A program made the position numbers and the translations under genes. From Yaniella flava (GTDB taxonomy: Bacteria; Actinomycetota; Actinomycetes; Actinomycetales; Micrococcaceae): DNA of 64,000 bases. The first letter of the stretch is position 1. The number at the start of each line of letters is the position of its first letter. This document shows positions 9,151-18,683 of this stretch, one piece after another. The stretch covers positions 1-64,000 of the forward strand of contig NZ_BAAAMN010000017.1 of assembly GCF_039529295.1 (NCBI RefSeq), in the 5' to 3' direction. The notes below the pieces were generated by a model that was not told the DNA's origin, did not search any database, and worked only from the letters and a program-made list of their open reading frames with translations.

Positions 9151-10368
9151 ATGGCAGAACTCCTCCCACAACATCCTGACTTTCTGTGGCGGAACCCAGA
9201 CCCTAAGCCCTCCTACGACGTCGTTATCATTGGCGCAGGCGGTCACGGGCTGGCGACGGCACACTATTTGGCCTCCCGTCACGACATCACCAATGTTGCG
9301 GTGATTGAAAAGGGCTGGCTCGGTGGCGGCAACATGGCGCGCAACACGACGATTATTCGCTCCAACTACCTCTGGGACGAATCCGCCAATATTTATGAAA
9401 CCTCCCTGAAATTGTGGGAAGAACTCCCGCAGGAACTCGACTATGATTTCCTGTTCTCCCAGCGCGGTGTGCTGAACCTGGCCCACCACGTTTCCGAAGC
9501 CCGCGATTCGGTGCGTCGTGTGAAAGCAAATGCGCTCAACGGTGTGGACGCCGAATGGTTGACCCCACAAGAGGTCAAAGACGTTGTGCCGATCATTAAC
9601 ATCTCGGATAATATTCGCTACCCGATTATGGGGGCCACCTACCAGCCGCGTGCCGGTATCGCCAAGCACGACCATGTGGCCTGGGCGCTCGCGCGGTCTG
9701 CTGATGCGGCCGGTATCGATCTCATTCAGAACACCGAAGTCACCGACATCCTCGTAGAAGGTGGCAAAGTCACCGGCGTCGAAACGACGCGCGGCGCAAT
9801 CCGTGCCGGCCAGGTGGCCATGTGCGGAGCCGGTCATTCCTCGGAACTGGCCGAGATGGCCGGGATCAAACTGCCCATCCAATCTCACCCGCTCCAAGCG
9901 CTGGTCTCGGAACTGTTTGAACCCGTCCACCCCACCGTGGTGATGTCCAACCACGTTCACGTCTACGTATCCCAGGCGCATAAGGGCGAACTGGTGATGG
10001 GTGCTGGCATTGATACCTATAACGGTTTCGGGCAACGCGGTGCCTTCCACGTCATCGAAGAACAAATGGCTGCGGCCGTGGAGTTGTTCCCGATCTTCGC
10101 TAGGGCACACGTGCTGCGCACCTGGGGTGGTGTGGTCGATACGACCATGGATGCCTCACCGATCGTCAGTAAGACCGAGGTCGATGGCCTCTACGTCAAC
10201 TGTGGGTGGGGGACCGGTGGTTTCAAAGGCACGCCCGCCGCCGGATACGCCCTGGCGCACACGATCGCCCATGATGAACCACACGAGATTAATGCACCCT
10301 TTAGTCTCGAACGCTTCGAAACCGGTCACCTGATTGACGAACACGGCGCGGCCGCCGTGGCTCACTAA
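9151..10368 (+). CDS. soxB: Sarcosine oxidase beta subunit
   Basis: FAD/FMN-binding subunit of heterotetrameric sarcosine oxidase, which oxidatively demethylates sarcosine to glycine, H2O2 and, with THF, methylene-THF. The 405 residues match the family size. Visible are the Rossmann motif VIIGAGGHGLATAHYLA near residue 25, the flavin-site stretch MARNTTIIRSNYL, and the C-terminal GWGTGGFKGTPAAG. The start ATG lies 2 nt after glyA. The gene order glyA-soxB-soxD-soxA-soxG matches the classic Corynebacterium/Arthrobacter operon. Confidence 0.95.
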   Translation: MAELLPQHPDFLWRNPDPKPSYDVVIIGAGGHGLATAHYLASRHDITNVAVIEKGWLGGGNMARNTTIIRSNYLWDESANIYETSLKLWEELPQELDYDFLFSQRGVLNLAHHVSEARDSVRRVKANALNGVDAEWLTPQEVKDVVPIINISDNIRYPIMGATYQPRAGIAKHDHVAWALARSADAAGIDLIQNTEVTDILVEGGKVTGVETTRGAIRAGQVAMCGAGHSSELAEMAGIKLPIQSHPLQALVSELFEPVHPTVVMSNHVHVYVSQAHKGELVMGAGIDTYNGFGQRGAFHVIEEQMAAAVELFPIFARAHVLRTWGGVVDTTMDASPIVSKTEVDGLYVNCGWGTGGFKGTPAAGYALAHTIAHDEPHEINAPFSLERFETGHLIDEHGAAAVAH

Positions 10369-10383
10369 CGAAAGGCAATTGCC

Positions 10384-10674
10384 ATGATGCTTATTGATTG
10401 CCCGTACTGCGGGCCACGCAACGAAACAGAATTTGGGTATGGCGGCCAAGCACACGTGGCCTATCCAGCTGACCCGTACGCTTTGACCGACGCCGAATGG
10501 GCACAATACCTGTTCTACCGTGCCAACCCGAAAGGCGCGTTCGCCGAACGCTGGGTGCATGCTATCGGCTGTCGCAAATGGTTCAACGCCATTCGTGACA
10601 CCGTCACCTATGAATTCTCAGCCACCTATCCGGCAGGCTCGCCTCGCCCCGACGTTTCCGGAGGTTCCCAGTGA
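10384..10674 (+). CDS. soxD: Sarcosine oxidase delta subunit
   Basis: Small zinc-binding subunit (96 residues) of the heterotetrameric enzyme. The four zinc ligands known for the family are all present: Cys6 and Cys9 in DCPYCG, and His59 and Cys63 in HAIGCRKWF. AAAGG precedes the start. The stop overlaps the GTG start of soxA (GTGA), which indicates translational coupling. Confidence 0.95.
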   Translation: MMLIDCPYCGPRNETEFGYGGQAHVAYPADPYALTDAEWAQYLFYRANPKGAFAERWVHAIGCRKWFNAIRDTVTYEFSATYPAGSPRPDVSGGSQ

Positions 10675-13574
10675 CACACTCCTACCGCCTCACGCCTGAA
10701 CAGGCAGCATATGCCGTGGTTGATCATCACGAACACGTCGATACGGTGATCGATGGCAAACAGTCCAAAGCCCTGCGCGGCGACACCGTAGCCTCAGCTA
10801 CCCTGGCCTCCGGGGCGCGCTCTTGTGCCAACTCGCTCTACTGGAACCGCCCACGTGGCGTATTTGCTGCCGGCGTGGAGGAACCCAACGCACTGGTGCA
10901 CTTGTCACCACGGCACGCAGGTGACGTCGAGGAATCCATGCTGACGGCAACCACGGTGCCGGTCACCGCCGGTCTTGAAGCGACACATCTGCGTGGACTT
11001 GGTACGCTGGATCCGGCCGAGGACCAGGCTTACTACGACCACGTGCACGTCCACACCGACGTATTGGTGGTCGGAGCCGGCCCGGCTGGCCTGTCTGCGG
11101 CAGCCAATGCGGCACAATCCGGGGCACGGGTACTGGTCATGGATGAGAAACCATGGGCCGGTGGCAGTCTGTTGGATGCACCATATGAATCCATCGATAA
11201 TGTGGCCGCTCCAGAATGGATCGCCACCACGGTGACTGCACTGCGCGACACTGACGACGTCGAACTCATGTCCGATACCACCGTGACCGGTATCTACGAC
11301 TCGAACTACGTGGTTGCCGTCGAACGTCGCACCCACCATTTGGATGAAGCCCCGGGTCAGGGCGTCTCTCGCGAACGGGTGTGGCACGTTCGGGCCAACC
11401 AGGTGGTGTTAGCCACCGGTGCGCATGAACGTCCGCTGGTCTATCAAAATAATGACCGTCCGGGTATCATGCTCGCGTCGGCAGTCCGCACCTACCTGAA
11501 CCGCTATGCCGTGCGTGCGGGTCGACACATCGCGATTTTCACCACCAACGACTCGGTGTACCCGCTGGTCAACGAGCTGGCAGAAACCGGTGGGGTCGTG
11601 GCTGTGATCGATGCCCGATCTTCGGCCTCGGCCGCCGCACAACAAGCTGCAGCCAACGGGGTCAACGTGCTCATCGGCTCCGCGGTCGTGGACACCCATG
11701 CCGGTGACGACAACGAACTCAACGCCATTACCGTCGCCCCGATGAACGGCAAGCTGGACTTCGGCAAAGCTGAACGCCTCGAGGTCGACACCCTGGCGGT
11801 GTCGGGTGGCTGGTCGCCGGTGGTGCACTTGCACTCCGGCCGCAACGGCAGCATCGAGTGGGACGAACGGGTCCAAGGCTTCGTCGCCGTCAACTCGGTC
11901 GCCGACATGCATGTAGCCGGAGCACTGACCGGCAAATACTCCACGGCGACGGCGCTGACCTCTGGTGCACAAGCTGGTGCCGCAGCAGCCACAGCGGCCG
12001 GTTTCGCGACCGATGCCAAAGCTGCGCGTGCCATCGAGCTACCCTACGGCCCAGTCCACCCCTTGTGGTTGGTGCCCTCACCTGACGGGGACCAGATAGA
12101 ACACTACGAGAGCCATTACGTCGATCTGCAGCGCGATCAAACCGTGGCAGATATTCTGCGGGCCACCGGTGCCGGGATGAGCTCGGTGGAACACGTCAAA
12201 CGCTATACCTCGATCTCCACCGGGGCCGACCAGGGCAAGACCTCGGGTGTCCCAACCATCGGGGTGATGGCGGCGATCCTTGGGATTGATGATCCATCGC
12301 AGATCGGCACCACCACGTTCCGTCCACCGTTTACTCCGGTTGGTTTCGCCGCGCTGGCCGGGCGGCGTCGTGGTGGACTCTACGATGCCGCACGCACCAC
12401 ACCGATGCACCAGGCGCACGTGGCTGCCGGGGCCGTCTTCGAAGACGTGGGTCAGTGGAAACGCGCCTGGTACTACCCGAAACCCGGCGAGACCATGGAC
12501 GAGGCGGTGTACCGTGAATCGGCTGCCGCACGCGAATCGGTCGGCATGTTCGACGGCACCACGCTTGGCAAGATCGAACTGCGCGGCAAAGATACCCCGG
12601 AATTTTTGGACCGCATCTACACCAACGGTTGGAAAAAGCTCAACGTGGGCATGGGCCGCTACGGTGTGATGACCTCCGCGGATGGCATGATCTTCGACGA
12701 CGGCGTGACCTTGCGCCTGGCCGAAGACCGCTACTTTATGCACACGACCACCTCTGGCGCCGCCGATGTGCTCGACTGGATCGAAGAGTGGTTGCAGACC
12801 GAATGGCCCGAGCTGGACGTCTATGCCACCTCGGTCACCGAACAGTACGCAACCATCGCCGTTGTCGGCCCCAAATCCCGTGATGTGGTGGCCAAACTTG
12901 CCCCGGATGAGGACTTCTCAGCCGAAGGGTTCAAGTTCATGGAATTCCGTGACATCACCCTGGCCTCCGGCATCCCGGTTCGCGCCAGCCGTATCTCGTT
13001 CTCGGGTGAACTCGCCTGGGAGCTCGCGACACCATCCTGGTATGGCCTAGCCCTGTGGGAAGCGGTCGCTGAAGCCGGCCACCAGTTCGACATCACCCCG
13101 TATGGCACCGAAACCATGCACGTGCTGCGTGCCGAGAAGGGGCTCATCGTCGTCGGACAAGAAACCGACGGCACCGTGACCCCGCAGGATGCCGGGCTGG
13201 AATGGATAGTGGCCAAACATAAGGGCTTCGTCGGCAAGCGTTCGTATTCTCGAGCCGACAACGTCCGTGATGACCGCAAACAGCTCGTTTCGGTGCTCCC
13301 GGATGACCCGGCTTTCCGCCTGGAAGAAGGCGAAGCCTTGGTGCATATGGACACACCCCTCGATGTTGCGGCCGGACCAGTGGCACAAGAAGGCTGGGTC
13401 ACCGCATCATATAACTCCCCAGCACTGGGCCGAACCTTCGGACTGGCGCTGATCAAAAACGGGTTTGCTCGCCAAGGCGAAACCCTCAAGGCCCTGGTCG
13501 GCGATGATGTCGTGACCATGAAGATTGGGCCAACCGCTCTCTACGATCCTCAAGGAGCACGTCGCGATGGCTAA
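10671..13574 (+). CDS. soxA: Sarcosine oxidase alpha subunit
   Basis: Large subunit of 967 residues. It has an NAD-binding Rossmann region (VLVVGAGPAGLSAAANAA near residue 130), a central region with the ATGAHERPLVYQNNDRPG stretch, and a C-terminal GcvT-like folate domain (from about residue 590) that binds THF and forms methylene-THF. GGAGG precedes the GTG start, which overlaps the soxD stop. The length agrees with the known alpha subunit (about 965 aa). The 3' end overlaps soxG by 8 nt. Confidence 0.95.
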   Translation: MTHSYRLTPEQAAYAVVDHHEHVDTVIDGKQSKALRGDTVASATLASGARSCANSLYWNRPRGVFAAGVEEPNALVHLSPRHAGDVEESMLTATTVPVTAGLEATHLRGLGTLDPAEDQAYYDHVHVHTDVLVVGAGPAGLSAAANAAQSGARVLVMDEKPWAGGSLLDAPYESIDNVAAPEWIATTVTALRDTDDVELMSDTTVTGIYDSNYVVAVERRTHHLDEAPGQGVSRERVWHVRANQVVLATGAHERPLVYQNNDRPGIMLASAVRTYLNRYAVRAGRHIAIFTTNDSVYPLVNELAETGGVVAVIDARSSASAAAQQAAANGVNVLIGSAVVDTHAGDDNELNAITVAPMNGKLDFGKAERLEVDTLAVSGGWSPVVHLHSGRNGSIEWDERVQGFVAVNSVADMHVAGALTGKYSTATALTSGAQAGAAAATAAGFATDAKAARAIELPYGPVHPLWLVPSPDGDQIEHYESHYVDLQRDQTVADILRATGAGMSSVEHVKRYTSISTGADQGKTSGVPTIGVMAAILGIDDPSQIGTTTFRPPFTPVGFAALAGRRRGGLYDAARTTPMHQAHVAAGAVFEDVGQWKRAWYYPKPGETMDEAVYRESAAARESVGMFDGTTLGKIELRGKDTPEFLDRIYTNGWKKLNVGMGRYGVMTSADGMIFDDGVTLRLAEDRYFMHTTTSGAADVLDWIEEWLQTEWPELDVYATSVTEQYATIAVVGPKSRDVVAKLAPDEDFSAEGFKFMEFRDITLASGIPVRASRISFSGELAWELATPSWYGLALWEAVAEAGHQFDITPYGTETMHVLRAEKGLIVVGQETDGTVTPQDAGLEWIVAKHKGFVGKRSYSRADNVRDDRKQLVSVLPDDPAFRLEEGEALVHMDTPLDVAAGPVAQEGWVTASYNSPALGRTFGLALIKNGFARQGETLKALVGDDVVTMKIGPTALYDPQGARRDG

Positions 13575-14148
13575 TGTACAACACCTCCGCCACTCACCAC
13601 TAGAGCCCCGAATCCAAGAGCTCGAGCAGGCCTCCGGTGACGCCGTGGCACTTCGTGAAGTACCGTTCACCACCATGGTCGGGCTCCGTGCCGCCCCGGG
13701 AAGTACAGGTCACGAAGCGCTCGCCTCGGCGCTGGGTGGGTTACCGGCACAAGTCGGCGACGTCGTCGGCGATGTCGACTCGACCGCCGTGCTATGGTTG
13801 TCGCCCGATGAGTTCCTGGCCGTTGACCAGCCCGATACCGGGTTGGCCGCCAGCCTGGAATCAACCCTCGGTGACAATTCGGGACAAGTCCTGGATCTAT
13901 CGGCCAACCGAACCTTCATCGAACTATCCGGTGAGGCCTCCGAACCAGTCCTGCGCAAGACCGTGCCGCTAGATCTGCACCTGCGCTCCTGGCCGGTCAA
14001 TAAGGCCTACGCCACGCAAGTGGCACTGACACCCGTCATGGTGTGGCGGGTTGCCGAACACACCTGGTGGATTGCGCCACGCATTTCGTTTGCTGACCAC
14101 GTGGTCAATTTTCTCCTCGACGCCATGCTCGAATTCCGGGAGGGGTAA
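13567..14148 (+). CDS. soxG: Sarcosine oxidase gamma subunit
   Basis: The 193-residue subunit belongs to the GcvT-like/YgfZ superfamily. Conserved stretches include LWLSPDEFLAV and LDLSANRTFIELSG, and the family C-terminal region near WWIAPRISFADHVV. The ATG at 13567 follows AAGGAGCACGTCGCG; an in-frame codon at 13525 inside soxA lacks support. It overlaps the end of soxA by 8 nt and is followed 3 nt later by sdaA, so all are one transcript. Confidence 0.93.
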   Translation: MANVQHLRHSPLEPRIQELEQASGDAVALREVPFTTMVGLRAAPGSTGHEALASALGGLPAQVGDVVGDVDSTAVLWLSPDEFLAVDQPDTGLAASLESTLGDNSGQVLDLSANRTFIELSGEASEPVLRKTVPLDLHLRSWPVNKAYATQVALTPVMVWRVAEHTWWIAPRISFADHVVNFLLDAMLEFREG

Positions 14149-14151
14149 ACC

Positions 14152-15546
14152 ATGGCTTTAAGCGTGCTGGATATGTTCTCTATCGGTCTTGGACCTTCTT
14201 CATCCCACACCGTTGGTCCCATGCGGGCAGCCGCCCAGTTCATTAACAGTCTGGATGCCGAAACGCTCGAATCCACCACGCGTGCCAAGGTCGAACTGTT
14301 TGGTTCGCTTGGCGCGACCGGTGTGGGGCACCACTCCGATACCGCGGTGATCCTTGGCCTCGCCGGGTACGACCCGGCGCGCATCCTCCCTGCACAAGTG
14401 GATGACATTATCGCGGGAGTCCAGGAGTCCGGCACGCTTGAGATCGCGGGCACCAAGACCATCGCATTCGATCGCGCCCAGGACGTGGTGCTGAACCTTT
14501 CCAAATCCCTACCGGGCCACCCCAACGGCATGCAGTTCACCGTGTTTGATGCTGACGGTGTCCAGTTGGCTTCGGAGATCACATACTCCATCGGTGGCGG
14601 CTTCGTGGTCACCGAGGACGAACTCGATAAACCGTTGACCACCGAACGCAAAGTCAAACACGACTACCGTAATGCGGATCAACTACTCGAGATGTGCCGC
14701 ACACAGGGAAAATCTATTGCGGAGATCACCTGGGAGAACGAAATCGAATGGCGCAAACCCGATGAGATTCGTGCTGACATCCTGCATATCTGGCAGGTCA
14801 TGCAGGATTGTGTGCAGTCAGGTATCGAGCGCACCGAGACGACACTGCCAGGTGGTTTAAAGGTCACCCGACGTGCGCCAAAACTGTATAAGCAACTCAG
14901 CGAAGGTGGCGCCACCGAAACGACCGGTGGTAATGCCAAGGACGCGCTGCGCGGTTTGGAATGGGTCAACCTCTACGCCCTGGCCGTGAACGAGGAGAAC
15001 GCTTCGGGTGGGCGCGTGGTGACAGCCCCGACGAACGGTGCCGCCGGGATCATTCCGGCGGTCATGCATTATTACAGTCGTTTTCTCGATGACGTGACCG
15101 ATGAGAAGATCGTGGAATTCATGCTCACCGCCGGGGCGATCGGCATCATTATCAAAACCCAAGCATCGATTTCTGGTGCCGAAGTGGGGTGCCAGGGCGA
15201 AGTCGGTTCTGCGTGTTCTATGGCTGCCGCGGGGCTGGCCGCCGTGATGGGCGGCACCCCGGTGGAGGTCGAAGATGCTGCCGAAGTCGCCCTGGAACAT
15301 AATCTCGGCATGACCTGTGATCCGGTAGGCGGTCTCGTCCAAATCCCATGTATCGAACGCAACGCCATTGCCTCGGTCAAAGCAATCAACGCAGCACGCC
15401 TTGCCCTCCACGGCGACGGCAGTCACAAAGTCAGTTTGGACCAGGCCATCGAGACGATGCGTGCCACGGGTGCAGACATGATGGACAAATACAAAGAAAC
15501 CTCCCGAGGCGGGCTTGCTGTCGCTGTCACGCGGCCTGAGTGTTAG
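14152..15546 (+). CDS. sdaA: L-serine ammonia-lyase, single-chain iron-sulfur type
   Basis: Converts L-serine to pyruvate and ammonia using a [4Fe-4S] cluster. The 464-residue protein has the N-terminal beta domain (SIGLGPSSSHTVGPMRAA) and the C-terminal catalytic alpha domain with the cluster cysteines in GCQGEVGSACSMAAAG and CDPVGGLVQIPCIERN. GGGAGG precedes the ATG. As last gene of glyA-soxBDAG-sdaA it completes the route from sarcosine to pyruvate, and its place there argues that glyA works toward serine. Confidence 0.95.
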   Translation: MALSVLDMFSIGLGPSSSHTVGPMRAAAQFINSLDAETLESTTRAKVELFGSLGATGVGHHSDTAVILGLAGYDPARILPAQVDDIIAGVQESGTLEIAGTKTIAFDRAQDVVLNLSKSLPGHPNGMQFTVFDADGVQLASEITYSIGGGFVVTEDELDKPLTTERKVKHDYRNADQLLEMCRTQGKSIAEITWENEIEWRKPDEIRADILHIWQVMQDCVQSGIERTETTLPGGLKVTRRAPKLYKQLSEGGATETTGGNAKDALRGLEWVNLYALAVNEENASGGRVVTAPTNGAAGIIPAVMHYYSRFLDDVTDEKIVEFMLTAGAIGIIIKTQASISGAEVGCQGEVGSACSMAAAGLAAVMGGTPVEVEDAAEVALEHNLGMTCDPVGGLVQIPCIERNAIASVKAINAARLALHGDGSHKVSLDQAIETMRATGADMMDKYKETSRGGLAVAVTRPEC

Positions 15547-15602
15547 TTACCGGCCAGACAACTCGCACATCATTTCATAACCGGGGGCACGTTCTTGTGT
15601 CC

Positions 15603-17843
15603 TTACGCGTGCTGCATAGCTCGTTTCGCGCCATGGTTGCGGTGCGTTTTACGCCAGGTCACCAGCACCACGCTTATTAGTCCTGCCAAGGACAACAGGA
15701 GCCAAAGACCAAGCGGTGGCAGTACACCACCGGTGTCGAATGTCCCACCAGCAATCAGCGAGCGCAATCCGTTGACCACGTGGGTCAGTGGTAGCCAGCC
15801 ATGCAGATTCTGTAAGAACTGCGGGGCGGTTTCAATTGGATACGTGCCGCCTGCAGCGGATAACTGCAGCACAATCAACACCAGCGCAATAAAGCGGCCG
15901 GGTGCGTCCAGGACAGCAATGAGCATCTGATTCACGATGAAGAATGTGAGACTTGCGAAGAAGCATAGTGCATATACGCCCGCTGTTTGTGCCATATCAA
16001 TACCGACGACAAAGCGTACAAAGGTGACCATTAACGTACTTTGGACAAATGCCATACTGAACGCTGGGGTCAGGCTGGTTAACACGGCACGAAGACGGGA
16101 ATCGGCGGTCGCGATACGACGCAGATTGATTGCAGGTTGCATTAAGAAATACCCCATGGCTCCAACCCACAGCGCCAGGCCCATGAAATATGGGGCCAGA
16201 CCCCAGCCATATCCGTCTACCTCATGCAGACGTTGCTGCTCCAATGTGACCGGATCCGCGGCGGTGTCAGACAGGTGGTCGCTTTGCCTATCGGAATACC
16301 GAGGAACATCGTCTTTGCCCTCATCAAGCCCCGCCGCAAGATCATGTGCTCCGGTGTCGAGCTGATCAAGTCCACTGTGCAAGTCACCAGCTCCTGCACG
16401 TGCATCGTCGGCGCCCGATGCTAGGTCGGTCGTTCCGCTGTTTAACGCGGTGGCGCCATGATCAAGGGTCTCAAGGCCGGTGCTGAGCTCACTTGAGGCA
16501 GTCGCTGCACTGCTAATAGCACCGGACAGCTGTTGTGTGCCATCCACGAAAGTGCCGCTGGCTGTCGTGAGACGATCTGCAGCCTCGTGCATCCGTTGGC
16601 CGCTGTCGTGACCTCGGTCCGCCCCGGTGCGAGCACGGTCTAAAATCTCTTGTACTTGGGTCATGTCTGTCGATAGCCCGGCCAGCCCGGTGGCGGTGCC
16701 GTCTGACGTCTCGGCGCCAACCACGTCTGCTACCTTTTGGTGCAGTGTTTGGGCCTGCTCTTGTGCGTTTTCATTGGCCGTTTGGGCTGCCTGGGCGTTG
16801 TCCGTCATCGCTTGCACCGCAGCCAGGCGTTGGTCATCGGTTAACTCATCCCAGCTGTCTAACAACTCCTGGCTTTCGGCAGTGATATCACCAGAGTGTT
16901 GTGAAGCCGTCGTGAGAAAATCATCAATGTTTTCAGAGGTTGATTCAAGGATTTGGGTATCGTCGAGGGCGGTCTGGGCATCAGTCGCCAAAGTGTCGAC
17001 CACCGACGATGCATCCTCAATATCAGCAGCTACGTTTTGTAGACCTCCAGCAAGCTGTTGCGCCTTCCTGTCAATATCCTCAGCTGTCTCAGGCAAACTT
17101 TGGGTTTCGGCTTCCAGGGTAGCGAGGCCGGAGGCTAGCTCGCGCGACCCAGAAAGGGCTTCATCCGTACCCGCTGCTAGATCAGCGGCACCGTCGGATA
17201 GTGTATCGGTCCCATTGGTGAGCTCATCAAGACCCACGACCAGATCGCCGGCTCCCGTGTGAGCACTCGAGGTGCCATCAGACAGATCATGTGCACCGTC
17301 GGCTGCATCATCAATTGCTGACCCAATCTGCGTGAAGCCAACGGTCATCTGTGCCACAAACTCTTCACCGACTTGCTTGGACACTGACGAGCGCACTGCT
17401 TCGCCAACGGTCCCGGCAATATTGCCGGCAATAATATTCGACGCATCATTGGTCATAATCGTGAGCTGCGACTGGGCTGCTGCCAAAGGGTCCTCATCGC
17501 CCAACGATGCAGCGCTTGACGAGAAGTTGTTGGGAATTTCCAAAACTGCTCGAACGTCCCCTGCTTCGAGGGCATCGTGGGCTGTGTTTTTGTCCATGGT
17601 TGTCCAGCTGAAACTCTCATCAGAGTCCAGTAACGTCTCGGTGAGGTCGTCGCCCAACTGAAGTTCTTCGTCCTCTGTGGTTGTGGCAGGCTCATCTTCG
17701 TTCACGATGGCCGCCGGCATGACATCTAAGGAACCGGTCGGATCTTTGACGGACCAGACCAACAGGGTGGCATAGATCAGTGGGATGACAGCTAGCGCCG
17801 TCAAGATAATCGTCAACTGAACCTTGGGGTTGAGACGGGACAT
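15603..17843 (-). CDS. YhgE/Pip family membrane protein
   Basis: The 746-residue protein has an N-terminal TM segment (about 8-30), a very long extracytoplasmic region with heptad-like repeats of the LSDGTxxLxxGxxEL type (about 190-260 and 400-500), and a C-terminal block of about five TM segments related to ABC-2 permeases. This is the architecture of YhgE/Pip proteins, which include the lactococcal phage infection protein and parts of ESX-type secretion loci. The start used is the ATG after GGGAGCTCGTTT. It is divergent from a TetR gene and is probably regulated by it. The specific role is unknown. Confidence 0.85.
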   Translation of the reverse strand: MSRLNPKVQLTIILTALAVIPLIYATLLVWSVKDPTGSLDVMPAAIVNEDEPATTTEDEELQLGDDLTETLLDSDESFSWTTMDKNTAHDALEAGDVRAVLEIPNNFSSSAASLGDEDPLAAAQSQLTIMTNDASNIIAGNIAGTVGEAVRSSVSKQVGEEFVAQMTVGFTQIGSAIDDAADGAHDLSDGTSSAHTGAGDLVVGLDELTNGTDTLSDGAADLAAGTDEALSGSRELASGLATLEAETQSLPETAEDIDRKAQQLAGGLQNVAADIEDASSVVDTLATDAQTALDDTQILESTSENIDDFLTTASQHSGDITAESQELLDSWDELTDDQRLAAVQAMTDNAQAAQTANENAQEQAQTLHQKVADVVGAETSDGTATGLAGLSTDMTQVQEILDRARTGADRGHDSGQRMHEAADRLTTASGTFVDGTQQLSGAISSAATASSELSTGLETLDHGATALNSGTTDLASGADDARAGAGDLHSGLDQLDTGAHDLAAGLDEGKDDVPRYSDRQSDHLSDTAADPVTLEQQRLHEVDGYGWGLAPYFMGLALWVGAMGYFLMQPAINLRRIATADSRLRAVLTSLTPAFSMAFVQSTLMVTFVRFVVGIDMAQTAGVYALCFFASLTFFIVNQMLIAVLDAPGRFIALVLIVLQLSAAGGTYPIETAPQFLQNLHGWLPLTHVVNGLRSLIAGGTFDTGGVLPPLGLWLLLSLAGLISVVLVTWRKTHRNHGAKRAMQHA

Positions 17844-17880
17844 AAACGAGCTCCCAAGCCGCAATGCGGGCACTACTTTG

Positions 17881-17906
17881 ACAGGTGTAAATATTACAGG
17901 TGTAAA
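17881..17906. promoter_or_regulatory. Direct-repeat operator in the yhgE-tetR intergenic region
   Basis: Two copies of ACAGGTGTAAA (17881-17891 and 17896-17906) lie 15 bp apart, with the palindrome TGTAA-ATA-TTACA (17886-17898) nested at their junction. TTGACA (17878-17883) is followed after 17 nt by TGTAAA, and the reverse strand offers TTTACA as a -35-like element, so the site overlaps promoters in both directions. It fits an autoregulated TetR operator. Confidence 0.55.
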
Positions 17907-17969
17907 CTTATCCTGCTATGCTTGGGTGTGTCAATCTGGCAGAACGTCGAGAAGAGTTGGTGTACGGAG

Positions 17970-18593
17970 ATGGTGAAGGTGGCCTCGAGGCTTGAAGGTG
18001 CGGATGGATCGGTCAATCCGCGCGCTGAGCGTTCTCAGGTCGCGCTGATTAATGCAGTCACCGAAGCTCTGGACGGGGGGCAGCCGGGAGAAAGCTTTAG
18101 TGTTGCTGAAATTGCACGAGCAGCAGGAGTGAGCCGACCCACCCTCTATCAACACTTCGGTGATCTGCCAAACCTCATGCGTGCAGCGGCACTGCTGCGA
18201 CTCAAGTCGCTATTCGAGGCGGTGCCGGCATTGCAGCCACACCCGACGACGCCTTGGGCAACGGCGGCTGCCACGGTGCTGCAAGCTTTACTTCAAGAAC
18301 TAGGGCCTCGTCGAGCCTTTTATGTAGCGGTTTTGGACTCAACCGCTGGACGAGAGGTGCGAGAAGACGTGATTGAGTTTCTAGCTTCGAGGATCATTGA
18401 CGTGCCAACCCTTGGATCGGTCATCAAGAAAGCAGAGTCCACTACTGAAGGTCTGCGCGAGCACGCAATGTTTCTCGCTGCCGGTGCACTCTGGCGCACG
18501 GAACGCTGGCTGCGGGACGATCATCCAGAGCCGGCCTCCCAGCTTGCAGATCGCTTGAGTCATATCCTGGCCACTGCCGGTGGGGTGCAATAA
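17970..18593 (+). CDS. TetR family transcriptional regulator
   Basis: The protein has an N-terminal TetR HTH (SVAEIARAAGVSRPTLYQHFGD) and a helical ligand-binding C-terminal half. Divergent from the YhgE/Pip gene and probably its repressor, through the repeated ACAGGTGTAAA site between them. The start is uncertain: ATG at 17970 (207 aa), GTG at 17979 (GGAG 9 nt upstream) or an earlier GTG at 17922 (223 aa, no ribosome site). Confidence 0.88.
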   Translation: MVKVASRLEGADGSVNPRAERSQVALINAVTEALDGGQPGESFSVAEIARAAGVSRPTLYQHFGDLPNLMRAAALLRLKSLFEAVPALQPHPTTPWATAAATVLQALLQELGPRRAFYVAVLDSTAGREVREDVIEFLASRIIDVPTLGSVIKKAESTTEGLREHAMFLAAGALWRTERWLRDDHPEPASQLADRLSHILATAGGVQ

Positions 18594-18638
18594 GCGTAAG
18601 GGTGGGACGCGCGTTCTGAAAGTCACCACCGGGCTTTC

Positions 18639-18656
18639 TTGAAAGGTCGCTTTCAA
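18639..18656 (+). terminator. Short hairpin between tetR and rtcB
   Basis: TTGAAAG / CTTTCAA with a GTCG loop, about 45 nt after the tetR stop and 28 nt before rtcB. It could be a weak terminator, or an operator overlapping the rtcB promoter; the sequence does not decide. Confidence 0.35.
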
Positions 18657-18683
18657 AACTGATCCTGATTACACTACAGCGAT

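Noticed and set aside
9109..10110. Long leftward frame (333 codons) opposite soxB, and similar long frames opposite soxA, nusG and uvrA
   Set aside because: These lie fully opposite genes with clear family matches and show no recognisable motif; such frames are a normal effect of codon bias.
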